From: JAFGJQ01 sp052034525
GTDB taxonomy: Bacteria > Planctomycetota > Phycisphaerae > UBA1845
Assembly (NCBI GenBank): GCA_052034525.1
Contig: JBPOIK010000181.1
Location: 1 to 33,749 of the forward strand
DNA length: 33,749 nucleotides
Direction of reading: 5' to 3'
Shown: positions 24,738 to 32,206 of the stretch, in pieces
Layout of the letters: each line of letters starts with the position of its first letter
Position numbering within the stretch: position 1 is the stretch's first letter
The notes under the pieces: generated by a model
What the model was told of the DNA's origin: nothing
Databases searched by the model: none
Seen by the model: only the letters and a program-made list of their open reading frames with translations
Made by a program: the position numbers and the translations under genes

Positions 24738-26029
24738 ATCCCTTCGAACTGTATCCCGAAGACGGCTGGGTCATGCTGACGGCGACCCTGTGTTGCGTAT
24801 CCTGCGGACTGCTGGGCTGTTTCCTTGTTCTGCGCCGCATGTCGTTGTTGGGCGATGCGATCTCTCACGCGGTGCTGCCCGGCCTGGCGGTCGCGCTTCT
24901 GCTCTCGGGCAGCCGGTCCGCCCTCCCGATGCTGCTGGGGGCCATGGTGGTCGGTATCCTCACCGCCTTCCTGACGGACACCCTGGCTCGCTGGGCCCGC
25001 GTGCCCGAAGACGCCTCCATGGGCGTGGTTTTCACGTCCTTGTTCGCCTTGGGGGTTGTACTGATTCGCTACGTCGCGCCCCAGGTGGACCTGGACCCCA
25101 ACTGCGTCCTGTACGGGCAGATTCTGTTCGTTCCGTACGACCTCCGCAGCCTCCTGGGAATCGAAATCCCATATGCCACGCTGGTCCTGGCGTTGGTGAC
25201 GGTCGTCAACGTCGCGCTGGTCGTCCTTTTCTTCAAAGAGCTGAAGATCGTCTCTTTTGACCCCTATCTTGCCACCACCATGGGGATCAGTGCCACGGCC
25301 GTTCACTACGGCCTTATGGCCGCCGTCGCCGGTACGACCGTGGCTTCCTTTGAGTCAGTCGGCTCCATTCTCGTCGTGGCGATGTTGATCGCACCCGGGG
25401 CGACCGCTCACCTTCTGACAGACCGTCTCTCCCGAATGCTCCTTCTGGCCGCGGTTTCCGGAGCGGTCTCCGCGGTGGTCGGCTACCTGCTGGCGGTCTA
25501 CTGGAACACGGAGGTCGCCGGGATGATGTCCGTCGTTGCGGGTGGGCAGTTCGGGCTGGCCGTCGTGTTTGCGCCGCGGTATGGATATGCCAGTCGCCTG
25601 GTCCATCGGCTCGCCCTGACGCTCCGGATCACCCGGGAGGACATACTGGGGCTCCTGTACCGCTGGCACGAAAGCGGGGATCGCCCGTCGCTTTCCGCCA
25701 CGGAAGTGCGGTCGGCCCAGGGTCGCGGCTGGATCCCGTATGTGGCGTTGTGGTCACTGGTTCGTCATGGAGAGGTCCGCCGGGAGGCTGGCGGCAGAGT
25801 GATCCCCACCGAATCGGGTCTGCGCAGCGGGCGGACTCTCATCCGGTCGCACCGCCTGTGGGAGAGCTTCCTGGCCAGGCACCTTCCGCTGCCCCTGGAT
25901 CATCTGCACGAGCCGGCGATGCGGGCGGAACACTTCGTCACGCCGTCCATCGCGGAGCAACTGGACGCGGATTTCGGCGACGCCCCGGACCCACACGGAG
26001 CAATCATCCCCCGCCAGGAATCATCGTAG
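24734..26029 (+). CDS. Metal ABC transporter permease fused to a DtxR-like metal-sensor domain (second)
   Basis: 431 residues, a paralogue of the preceding gene, translationally coupled by a 4-nt overlap. Residues 1-285 form the ABC-3 permease (GCFLVLRRMSLLGDAISHAVLPG, EDASMGVVFTSLFALGVVL, SVGSILVVAMLIAPGATAHLLTD). The C-terminal module, about 295-425, begins TREDILGLLYRWHESG, which aligns with the DtxR N-terminal helix (Asp where DtxR has Met10). It continues with IPTESGLRSG and then the ligand set H373, E377, H392, M396, E399 and H400, identical in spacing to DtxR, with Cys102 replaced by Met. Two different permeases imply a heterodimeric pore, as in MntC/MntD or TroC/TroD. The 3' end overlaps the converging GT2 gene by 9 nt. 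Confidence 0.92.
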   Translation: MNPFELYPEDGWVMLTATLCCVSCGLLGCFLVLRRMSLLGDAISHAVLPGLAVALLLSGSRSALPMLLGAMVVGILTAFLTDTLARWARVPEDASMGVVFTSLFALGVVLIRYVAPQVDLDPNCVLYGQILFVPYDLRSLLGIEIPYATLVLALVTVVNVALVVLFFKELKIVSFDPYLATTMGISATAVHYGLMAAVAGTTVASFESVGSILVVAMLIAPGATAHLLTDRLSRMLLLAAVSGAVSAVVGYLLAVYWNTEVAGMMSVVAGGQFGLAVVFAPRYGYASRLVHRLALTLRITREDILGLLYRWHESGDRPSLSATEVRSAQGRGWIPYVALWSLVRHGEVRREAGGRVIPTESGLRSGRTLIRSHRLWESFLARHLPLPLDHLHEPAMRAEHFVTPSIAEQLDADFGDAPDPHGAIIPRQESS

Positions 26030-27025
26030 GGCGGGCGCGCATTCGTGCGGACTCCTCGTGGCCCGCTCCACCGCCGCCAGCAGCCCGCGACGAAATGCCA
26101 GGCGCTTCAGCGGCAGGTGAGCCACGTACAAGGCCCGCACAATCTCGTCCACCACCTCGGGCGACCGCGACAGGTCGCCGATCGGCCGGCCCGCGACCGC
26201 CGCCAGGTGCCGTCGCAGCTCGTCTTCGCGACGTCCCTCGATGTCCACATACCGTTCGGCATAGTCCAGAAAGGCCCTGTCCAGGTTCGTGCCGTACGTG
26301 GAACGAAAACAGGCCGGGTTGGCGTTCCACAATCGTACGGCCGCCTGCCCCAACGCGAACTCGCGCTCGAAATACCCGTGGAAGGTGTATCGGTGGTCAT
26401 GTACGGCCACGGCCTCCGGGGCATACCAGACCCGGATGCCGGATTCCTCTTCCAGACGCCACGCCAACTCGATGTCCTCGAAAAAGAACGGCCCCAGAGC
26501 TTCGTCGAAGCGTCGGTTCCCCAGCGCCGCCCGGGGCAGCGACAGGTTCAAGTTCCATGCGTGCCGATAGTTGTACCACCCGTGCGGCCGCAACTGGTCG
26601 TAGAAGAACACCATCGAGGTGGTCTGGATCATGCGGTCGAAAACAGTCATGTCCGGATAGCCGCGCCAGGGTGATCCCCCAAGAACCATCGCCGGGCGGC
26701 CGGCCCGCTGATGCGCGTCCAGATGGGCGCTGATGAACCCGGGTTCCGGCCATACGTCGTCGTTCAACAGGACAAGCCAGGTGCCCTGCGCCCGGTCCAA
26801 GGCCCAGTTTTTGGCCGCCCCAATGTTGGGAGCCGCCAGGCGCCCGATCCGCAGCGCAAACGGCCAGGCTTCCTCCCATTCGGGTTCTGCCGGTGACGCC
26901 CCGTTGAAGACCAGCAGCACCTCCAGACTGTGTTGGCCGGCAGACTGCCGAGCCAATGCCTCGAGGCAGGGCTTGATGACCGTCCAGGGTCGATTGGTGG
27001 GAATTATGACGGAGACAACTGGCAC
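26021..27025 (-). CDS. Glycosyltransferase family 2
   Basis: 334 residues from GTG 27025, giving MPVVSVIIPTNRPW, the usual GT2 start. A GTG at 27070 would add 15 residues; neither has a strong ribosome site, and the longer frame to 27940 is antisense to the next gene. GT-A-fold inverting enzymes of this type transfer a sugar from a nucleotide donor. Visible motifs are EVLLVFNGAS, AAPNIGAAKNWALDRAQG, LLNDDVWPE (the metal/donor-binding acidic motif), and FFFEDIELAWRLEEESGI followed by VAVHDHRYTF, matching the acceptor-side ED motif. No membrane helix is visible, so it is probably cytoplasmic. It is divergent from the methyltransferase operon. The acceptor is unknown. Confidence 0.9.
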   Translation of the reverse strand: MPVVSVIIPTNRPWTVIKPCLEALARQSAGQHSLEVLLVFNGASPAEPEWEEAWPFALRIGRLAAPNIGAAKNWALDRAQGTWLVLLNDDVWPEPGFISAHLDAHQRAGRPAMVLGGSPWRGYPDMTVFDRMIQTTSMVFFYDQLRPHGWYNYRHAWNLNLSLPRAALGNRRFDEALGPFFFEDIELAWRLEEESGIRVWYAPEAVAVHDHRYTFHGYFEREFALGQAAVRLWNANPACFRSTYGTNLDRAFLDYAERYVDIEGRREDELRRHLAAVAGRPIGDLSRSPEVVDEIVRALYVAHLPLKRLAFRRGLLAAVERATRSPHECAPALR

Positions 27026-27074
27026 GTTTGCGAACCTGTCCGGACCAAGGCGGCGGCTGTGTGGAGTCACGTGT

Positions 27075-27142
27075 TTATCGGTCGTTCCGAGCGATGGCTT
27101 GAGACAGACGCGATCAAGCCGGCCTTCCTGAACGACCGATAA
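27075..27142. repeat. Perfect 13-bp inverted repeat in the divergent GT2/methyltransferase region
   Basis: TTATCGGTCGTTC (27075-27087) and its exact reverse complement (27130-27142), separated by 42 nt. It lies between the divergent starts at 27025 and 27230, where both promoters must be. It may be two operator half-sites for one regulator, or a long hairpin. No clear -35/-10 pair was seen nearby. Confidence 0.55.
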
Positions 27143-27229
27143 GCCGGGATGCCCGATCCGAGTCGCCGGTCGAAACCCCGCCAGGAGGGCGACAACGGCG
27201 GCGTCTGATCCGGGCTCGAGAGATCGCCA

Positions 27230-28030
27230 ATGAGCACAAGCATCGCAGTCGGCCCAACCAGGCCGGGCTCGCCGCCGGTACCCCGTGACCAGGAATACTT
27301 CGACCAGAGCTTCCGCCTCAATCCGAACCACTGGGAATATGACCGCGTGCCGTTCCGCATTCGCAAGCACTTGCAGACGTGGCGACTGCTGCGTGGCCGG
27401 CGGTACGGTCGGGTGTGCGAGATCGGCTGTGCGGCCGGAGTATTCACCCGGTATCTGCGTCGAATCGCGGATCGCGTGGATGCGTTTGACATTTCGCCGG
27501 TGGTGATCGACCACAACGAGCGGCACAACACCGATCCGGGCATCCGCTACGCCCGATTGGATCTCGCGCGACAGTACGCCCAGGTGCCCTGCGCGGAGTA
27601 TGACCTGATTGTCGTGATGGAGGTGTTGTCCTATCTCGCCCGGGACACGGTTCGCGCCATTCTCGATCATCTGACGGCCCGGCTCTGTGGCACGGGCACG
27701 CAACTCCTGCTGAGCACGCGTCTGAGCAACGGCGACATGCGGATGTATGGCGAACACGAGTACAGCGGGCCGGAGTTCCTCGGTTTGCTGGAAAGCCGGT
27801 TCCGAATCGTGGACGCCGCCGCCGTCCAGCTCCGCGAGGAATTGGCCGGCATGCCGACGCCGCCCGACGGCAACACGGAGCCGTGGGTTAGACCCGTGCT
27901 CGAATGGCTCGGCCGGGTGTATCGACAGAGGCACCTGCAAGAGTGCGGAGAGACTCTGGCCATGGGAGCGTGGATAGACGACGTGGAACTGGCGGCATGG
28001 CTGCTGGAGGCGCGCGATGTTCCTGCTTGA
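27230..28030 (+). CDS. SAM-dependent methyltransferase, NodS-like
   Basis: 266 residues. Class I methyltransferase fold: the SAM-binding motif is VCEIGCAAGVFTRYL (about 62-76), followed by VDAFDISPVVIDHNERH (acidic loop binding the SAM ribose) and YDLIVVMEVLSYL (motif IV). The overall order resembles NodS-type N-methyltransferases (EYFDQSFRLNPNHWEYDRVPF at the front). The last 80 residues are a variable helical region. It is the first gene of a plus-strand run with the asparagine-synthase-like gene, which overlaps it by 14 nt. Context suggests modification of a sugar or glycan precursor. ATG 27230 has only a weak ribosome site. Confidence 0.83.
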   Translation: MSTSIAVGPTRPGSPPVPRDQEYFDQSFRLNPNHWEYDRVPFRIRKHLQTWRLLRGRRYGRVCEIGCAAGVFTRYLRRIADRVDAFDISPVVIDHNERHNTDPGIRYARLDLARQYAQVPCAEYDLIVVMEVLSYLARDTVRAILDHLTARLCGTGTQLLLSTRLSNGDMRMYGEHEYSGPEFLGLLESRFRIVDAAAVQLREELAGMPTPPDGNTEPWVRPVLEWLGRVYRQRHLQECGETLAMGAWIDDVELAAWLLEARDVPA

Positions 28031-29768
28031 AACCCAGCACGCGGCGGACGAGGTTCAGACACCGTCCGGCCCCCCTGCCGCCCGAAGCTCCGGAGGCGCG
28101 GGGGTCACCACCCTTGCTCGTCGTGCGACAGCCGGCCCGGCCGCACAATCCATTGAACACACGCGCCAGTCAATCCAGGCCCGCAGTCCGTTTGTCGTCC
28201 AGACGCTCTGCCTGCCGCCATTTGTGCTCTATCACGAGAATCGCCCGGACGCGCAAGCCTGGGTCGACGACGCCGGCCTGCACTATCGCCAGAGTGGCTC
28301 CGGCCATCCGCCCACCGACCGCGAGGCCCGGATGGGCCTGTGTCTGGACATCACCGTCGACCGCGGCGGAAACATCACGATTGTCACCGAGCCGATGAAC
28401 ATCCGGCCGGTGTTTTACCGCACGGACGGCAGCGCGTTCAGCTCGCATCCGGCCTTTCTGAACCCCCGCGGCCTGGATGCTGAGGTTCTGACGTTTCACC
28501 TGCTCCTGAGCTACAACCCGCTGTTCGGTCGCACGCTGTTTCCCAACCTGCGGCAGACACTGCCTGGCCGCATCCACTCGTTTGCCGACGGCACGTGCCG
28601 CCTGACGCAAACTCCGGAGTCTCTCGATCACCTGTTCCCGTCGTCGGAGGGGTTCGACGAAGAGACGTTCTATCGCGAGTTGGACGCGCGGCTTCGATCG
28701 GCGGTAGCCGACGCCCTGCGAGACCAGCCCGAGGTGCACCTCCAGCTTTCCGGGGGCGTCGACACGCGCGGGCTGCTCAGCGAGGTCTACCGACAGACGC
28801 AGGGGCCGGTACACTCACACGGGTACGGGCCGGAATGGTTCACCGACAACTTCCTGGCCCGCCAGATCGAGGCCCGGCTGCCCCGGCTGACGCACCATGT
28901 GTACTCGTTTCACGAAGGCTCGGACCTGGTGGACCTTGCCGACGACGTGGTGTTCCACGCGCGGGCCAGCACGCGGGTGGATGATGTATTCCGGAACCTC
29001 GTACTGTCCGCCGATATGGGAAGCCCTGGTGTGCCACTTCTGGGGGCCCTCGGCGCGGATTCCCTCCTGGGCGATGAATCAGAGCCCTGGATGTCCACGG
29101 AACGGCCATTCGCGGACACCGACCCGCAGCATCTGATCCATTTCCTGAGCTACTTCGATCGCAAGCGGGCAACCGCTGCATTGGACCCAACCGTGGTCTT
29201 GCAGATGAGGGAATCGCTTCGGGCGCACTACGTGTCACATCTGCCGACCGGTTTGAGCGAACTGGACGGATACGACCTGCTGAACATGCTCGTGCGTCAC
29301 GGGCGCGGAACGATGGGCAGTTTCTGGGGCACGGAGGTCCATCGCACGCTGGTCGTGCCGGGGTTTCATCGCGACGTGTTCCGGCTGGCGTTCACCATGC
29401 CGCGCCGCCTGCGATACCTGGCCCGCGGGTACCTGTCGTACCTCAAGGAGCGGTGCTTTGACCCCGTCCTGGCCGACCTGCCCACCACGCGCGACATCAC
29501 AGAGGAGCTGCGCCGCGCGACAGCGAAACCGGCGGGGCCCAACGACGGCGGCGCGCTGCGGGCCATCCTGCCCGGCATGGCGCGTGATTACTACTTCGCG
29601 TTCTACGAAAAAAACGAGGTGTTCCGGACGTTCGTGGCCGACCACGTCTGCGCATTTGACCGCCGCGGACTGGTGCCGGCGCGATACGTCCCTCTGCTGG
29701 CCGACACGGAGGCCACACGGATTCTCATCACCGTGGCCCTCATGAACCGGGCGCTGGAGCTGTTGTAG
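28017..29768 (+). CDS. Asparagine-synthase-like PP-loop protein with degenerate glutaminase domain
   Basis: 583 residues. GGAGG lies 6 nt before ATG 28017, and the start overlaps the upstream gene by 14 nt. The ATP-pyrophosphatase motif is LSGGVDTRGLLSEVY (compare SGGxDS; Ser is Thr here) near residue 244. The second nucleotide loop reads GALGADSLLGD where AsnB has GxGADE, so the usual acidic residue is Ser. The first 200 residues resemble an Ntn glutaminase-like fold (GNITIVTEPMNIRPVFYRTDG, then AFSSHPAFL) but there is no Cys after the initiator Met, so glutamine cannot be the ammonia source by the usual route. Such proteins are frequent in glycan clusters and may activate a carboxylate for amidation or another ligation. 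True asparagine synthesis is unlikely. Confidence 0.82.
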   Translation: MFLLETQHAADEVQTPSGPPAARSSGGAGVTTLARRATAGPAAQSIEHTRQSIQARSPFVVQTLCLPPFVLYHENRPDAQAWVDDAGLHYRQSGSGHPPTDREARMGLCLDITVDRGGNITIVTEPMNIRPVFYRTDGSAFSSHPAFLNPRGLDAEVLTFHLLLSYNPLFGRTLFPNLRQTLPGRIHSFADGTCRLTQTPESLDHLFPSSEGFDEETFYRELDARLRSAVADALRDQPEVHLQLSGGVDTRGLLSEVYRQTQGPVHSHGYGPEWFTDNFLARQIEARLPRLTHHVYSFHEGSDLVDLADDVVFHARASTRVDDVFRNLVLSADMGSPGVPLLGALGADSLLGDESEPWMSTERPFADTDPQHLIHFLSYFDRKRATAALDPTVVLQMRESLRAHYVSHLPTGLSELDGYDLLNMLVRHGRGTMGSFWGTEVHRTLVVPGFHRDVFRLAFTMPRRLRYLARGYLSYLKERCFDPVLADLPTTRDITEELRRATAKPAGPNDGGALRAILPGMARDYYFAFYEKNEVFRTFVADHVCAFDRRGLVPARYVPLLADTEATRILITVALMNRALELL

Positions 29769-29801
29769 TTCTTCGCCCGCACGCAGGAGCAGGACAGACC
29801 G

Positions 29802-30659
29802 ATGCCGACGGCGGCAACCCCATTGCAGTCACAGCCGCTCACGACCACCGCAGCCGCGGCGGACCGCCCGGCCCCGCCGCGCCCGGTCCGCCGTGTGGAG
29901 AATGGCCGACTGGTGTACTACCAGGCGTCCGCCACCGCGGACTTCTGGGACGCTCACTGGAGCACGCGGCTCACGCCGCAGCACTTTGCGGCGGCCCGGC
30001 AGGGTTCACTCGGATTCTTCGAAGACATCTTTCCGCGGCACCTGCCTCGGCCGGGGCGCATTCTGGAGGCCGGCTGCGGACCCGGGCAGCTTGTGCTCGC
30101 CCTGCGCAAGCGCCGCTACGACTGCGAAGGCGTGGACTACACGCGGCAAACGGTGGAGCGCGTTCGCGAACTCGTGCCCGATCTGCCCATCCGTTGGGGC
30201 GACGTGCGGCACCTGGACGTGCCCGATGCTCACTACGCCGCCTGTATCTCCCTGGGCGTCGTGGAACACGTCCGCGACGGGCCGGAGCCATTCCTGCGCG
30301 AGTCCCACCGCGTGCTGACCGACGACGGGGTCCTGCTGGTATCTGTGCCGCACTTCAACCTGTTGCGGCGTTGGAAGGCCCGGCTCGGCCTCTACGGCGG
30401 CGTGCCGGGCGATCGCACGTTCTATCAATACGCGTTCGCCCCCGCGGAGATGACACGCATTCTGCGAGCGTGCGGGTTCCGCGTCGAATGCGTCTACGGC
30501 TACGACCCGTGGAAGGGCCTGAAAGACGAGGTGCCGGGGACGCTGCGGCTGTTCGCGATGCCGCGCATCGGGCCGCGGATCGAGCGGGCCTGGCGCGGGT
30601 GGGCGTGGGCGCGGCGACACGTCGGACACATGATTCTCTATGTGTGTCGGAAAGGATGA
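29802..30659 (+). CDS. Class I SAM-dependent methyltransferase
   Basis: 285 residues. AGGAGCAGGA upstream of ATG 29802 is a good ribosome site. SAM-binding motif I is ILEAGCGPGQLVLAL (about 87-101), motif II YDCEGVDYTRQTV, and motif IV region YAACISLGVVEHV. LRESHRVLTDDGVLLVSVPH is the standard strand-turn before the C-terminal part. The N-terminal 35 residues are Ala/Pro/Thr-rich. VYGYDPWKGLKDE near the end is not a motif I know. It is third in the operon-like run, 33 nt after the asparagine-synthase-like gene, and overlaps the next gene by 4 nt. Probably modifies a glycan or lipid-linked intermediate; the target is unknown. Confidence 0.87.
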   Translation: MPTAATPLQSQPLTTTAAAADRPAPPRPVRRVENGRLVYYQASATADFWDAHWSTRLTPQHFAAARQGSLGFFEDIFPRHLPRPGRILEAGCGPGQLVLALRKRRYDCEGVDYTRQTVERVRELVPDLPIRWGDVRHLDVPDAHYAACISLGVVEHVRDGPEPFLRESHRVLTDDGVLLVSVPHFNLLRRWKARLGLYGGVPGDRTFYQYAFAPAEMTRILRACGFRVECVYGYDPWKGLKDEVPGTLRLFAMPRIGPRIERAWRGWAWARRHVGHMILYVCRKG

Positions 30660-31798
30660 CGATAGTGGATCCGTCGCGCGTGCATCTGGTGCTCTATTTC
30701 ACCCGAGGCGTGTCGTTGGACACGTGGACCGAATACGGCATGTTCGCGCGTGAGATTGCGATATACCGCCGCCTGCACGCCTCGGGCGTGCGGACCACGT
30801 TCGTCACCTACGGCCACGAGACGGACCGGGCTGCCGCCGAGCGGATTCCGGAGATCCGTGTCCTTGGCTGCCGCCCCGGTGAAACCTCGCCGCACGTCCC
30901 GGACGACGTGCTCGCCGATGCCGATCTGATCAAGACGCACCAGACGTGCGGTGCGGAGGTCGCACTGGCGGCGGCCCGGCGGTTTGGCAAACCCTTCATC
31001 GCCCGGTGCGGGTATATGTGGTCGCAGTTCACGCAACGGCGTCATGGTCCCGAGTCCCAAGCCGCCCAAGAGGCCCTTGCTATCGAGGCGGAGGTGTTCT
31101 CCAGCGCCGACGCGGTGATTGTGACCACCGAGGCCATGCGACAAGACGTTGTCTGCCGTCTTCCCGATGTCGAACCGCGCGTTCACGTGGTTCCGAATTA
31201 CGTCGATACGGACGCGTTCCGCCCGCCCACCCGCCGCTCCGGAGGGCGCTATCGTCTTTGCTATGTCGGCCGGTTGGACCAATCGCAGAAGAACCTCCGG
31301 GCGCTGGTCGCCGCCGTCCGCGACCTGGACGTGGAGTGCGAGCTTATCGGCCGAGGGGCTCTGCGCGATGAACTGGCCCGCGCCGCCGCCGCGCAGCCGG
31401 GCCTTCGCCTGTGTGGAAACGTGCCGAGCGAGTGTTTGCCCGCGCTTCTGCAATCCGCGGATGCGTTTGTGCTCCCGTCGTTCTACGAAGGACATCCCAA
31501 AGCCCTGCTGGAGGCGATGGCCTGCGGCCTGCCCGTCATCACGACAAACGTCCCCGGAATCCGCGAAATCATCCGGCACGGGCATACCGGCTGGCTCTGC
31601 GAACCGAACGCTGAGTCCCTGCGGGCCGGCATCCAGACCGTACGCAATGACCCCGCGCTCGCCGAGCGAATGGGCGCCAACGCTCGGCAGTATGTCGTGG
31701 AGCACTGTTCGCTGTCGCACGTGCTCGAACTGGAGCTGGCCGTCTACCGCGAAGCCCTGTCCCATGCGAGGAGGAGCCCTCGTGCCGTGCTCGCGTGA
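30656..31798 (+). CDS. Glycosyltransferase family 4 (GT-B, group 1)
   Basis: 380 residues from ATG 30656, which overlaps the stop of the methyltransferase gene (ATGA). The open frame upstream of this is a shadow. GT-B retaining enzyme using a nucleotide sugar. The acceptor-side N-terminal domain (1-185) contains LVLYFTRGVSLDTWTEYGMF. The donor domain begins RLCYVGRLDQSQKNLRALV and includes PSFYEGHPKALLEAMACGLPVITTNVPGIREII, the Ex7E-type donor-binding motif. No signal peptide or membrane segment is visible, so it is probably a cytoplasmic enzyme acting at the inner membrane. It is last in the operon-like run; the repeat-rich gap follows. Confidence 0.92.
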   Translation: MTIVDPSRVHLVLYFTRGVSLDTWTEYGMFAREIAIYRRLHASGVRTTFVTYGHETDRAAAERIPEIRVLGCRPGETSPHVPDDVLADADLIKTHQTCGAEVALAAARRFGKPFIARCGYMWSQFTQRRHGPESQAAQEALAIEAEVFSSADAVIVTTEAMRQDVVCRLPDVEPRVHVVPNYVDTDAFRPPTRRSGGRYRLCYVGRLDQSQKNLRALVAAVRDLDVECELIGRGALRDELARAAAAQPGLRLCGNVPSECLPALLQSADAFVLPSFYEGHPKALLEAMACGLPVITTNVPGIREIIRHGHTGWLCEPNAESLRAGIQTVRNDPALAERMGANARQYVVEHCSLSHVLELELAVYREALSHARRSPRAVLA

Positions 31799-31804
31799 GG
31801 CGGC

Positions 31805-31973
31805 GGCCGGCTTCAGCCGGCCAGACAGTGCCCCCGGCTTCAGCCGGGGGAAAGCAGCCCCCCTCCCCCCGATTTCGCCTGCTCTGACTGACGAGGAAAA
31901 AGAAGGGGATATGGGAGTGGTCCGCCACCCTCACCTGAAGGTGAGGGCACTGGCCGGTCGGCTGAAGCCGACC
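31805..31973. repeat. Four short palindromes with TTCA/TGAA loops (REP-like)
   Basis: GGCCGGC-TTCA-GCCGGCC (31805-31822), CCCCCGGC-TTCA-GCCGGGGG (31831-31850), CCCTCACC-TGAA-GGTGAGGG (31928-31947) and GGTCGGC-TGAA-GCCGACC (31956-31973). All have perfect 7-8 bp stems and the same tetraloop, the first pair in one orientation and the second pair in the other. They lie just after the GT4 stop codon, between convergent genes. This resembles REP/BIME elements mobilised by RAYT transposases, but could also serve as terminator hairpins. Confidence 0.6.
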
Positions 31974-32024
31974 CCTCAGGCTATGCCTCTGGCCCAATGC
32001 GTGTTGTGAGCGGCCGAGACGGAA

Positions 32025-32205
32025 CCCTGAAGTGTGGCTTCTGACTCGTTGCGTCTTCGCATCCGGGCGGCGAAAGTCGATCCCTCCAGTTTGGCTTTTG
32101 ACTCGTTACACGCGCCGCTCTCGCGGGGCGTGCTGATCAGGCGACGCGCCTTTCGCAATCCCGGCGCGCCGGGATTCGCCATTCGCAATTCGCCATTGGC
32201 GATTC
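32025..32205. repeat. Direct repeat, palindrome and ATTCGC-rich repeats
   Basis: Two imperfect 28-nt copies (CCCT..AGT.TGGCTT.TGACTCGTT.C) start at 32025 and 32082, a 57-nt period. A perfect 18-bp palindrome ATCCCGGCGCGCCGGGAT lies at 32158-32175. It is followed by tandem-like ATTCGCCATTCGCAATTCGCC units and GGCGATTCGC up to the stop codon of the converging gene. There is no coding signal. It reads as degenerate repeat sequence between convergent genes. Confidence 0.5.
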
Positions 32206-32206
32206 G

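Noticed and set aside
31805..32205. CRISPR array
   Set aside because: The palindromes differ in stem sequence and orientation and there are no regular spacers.
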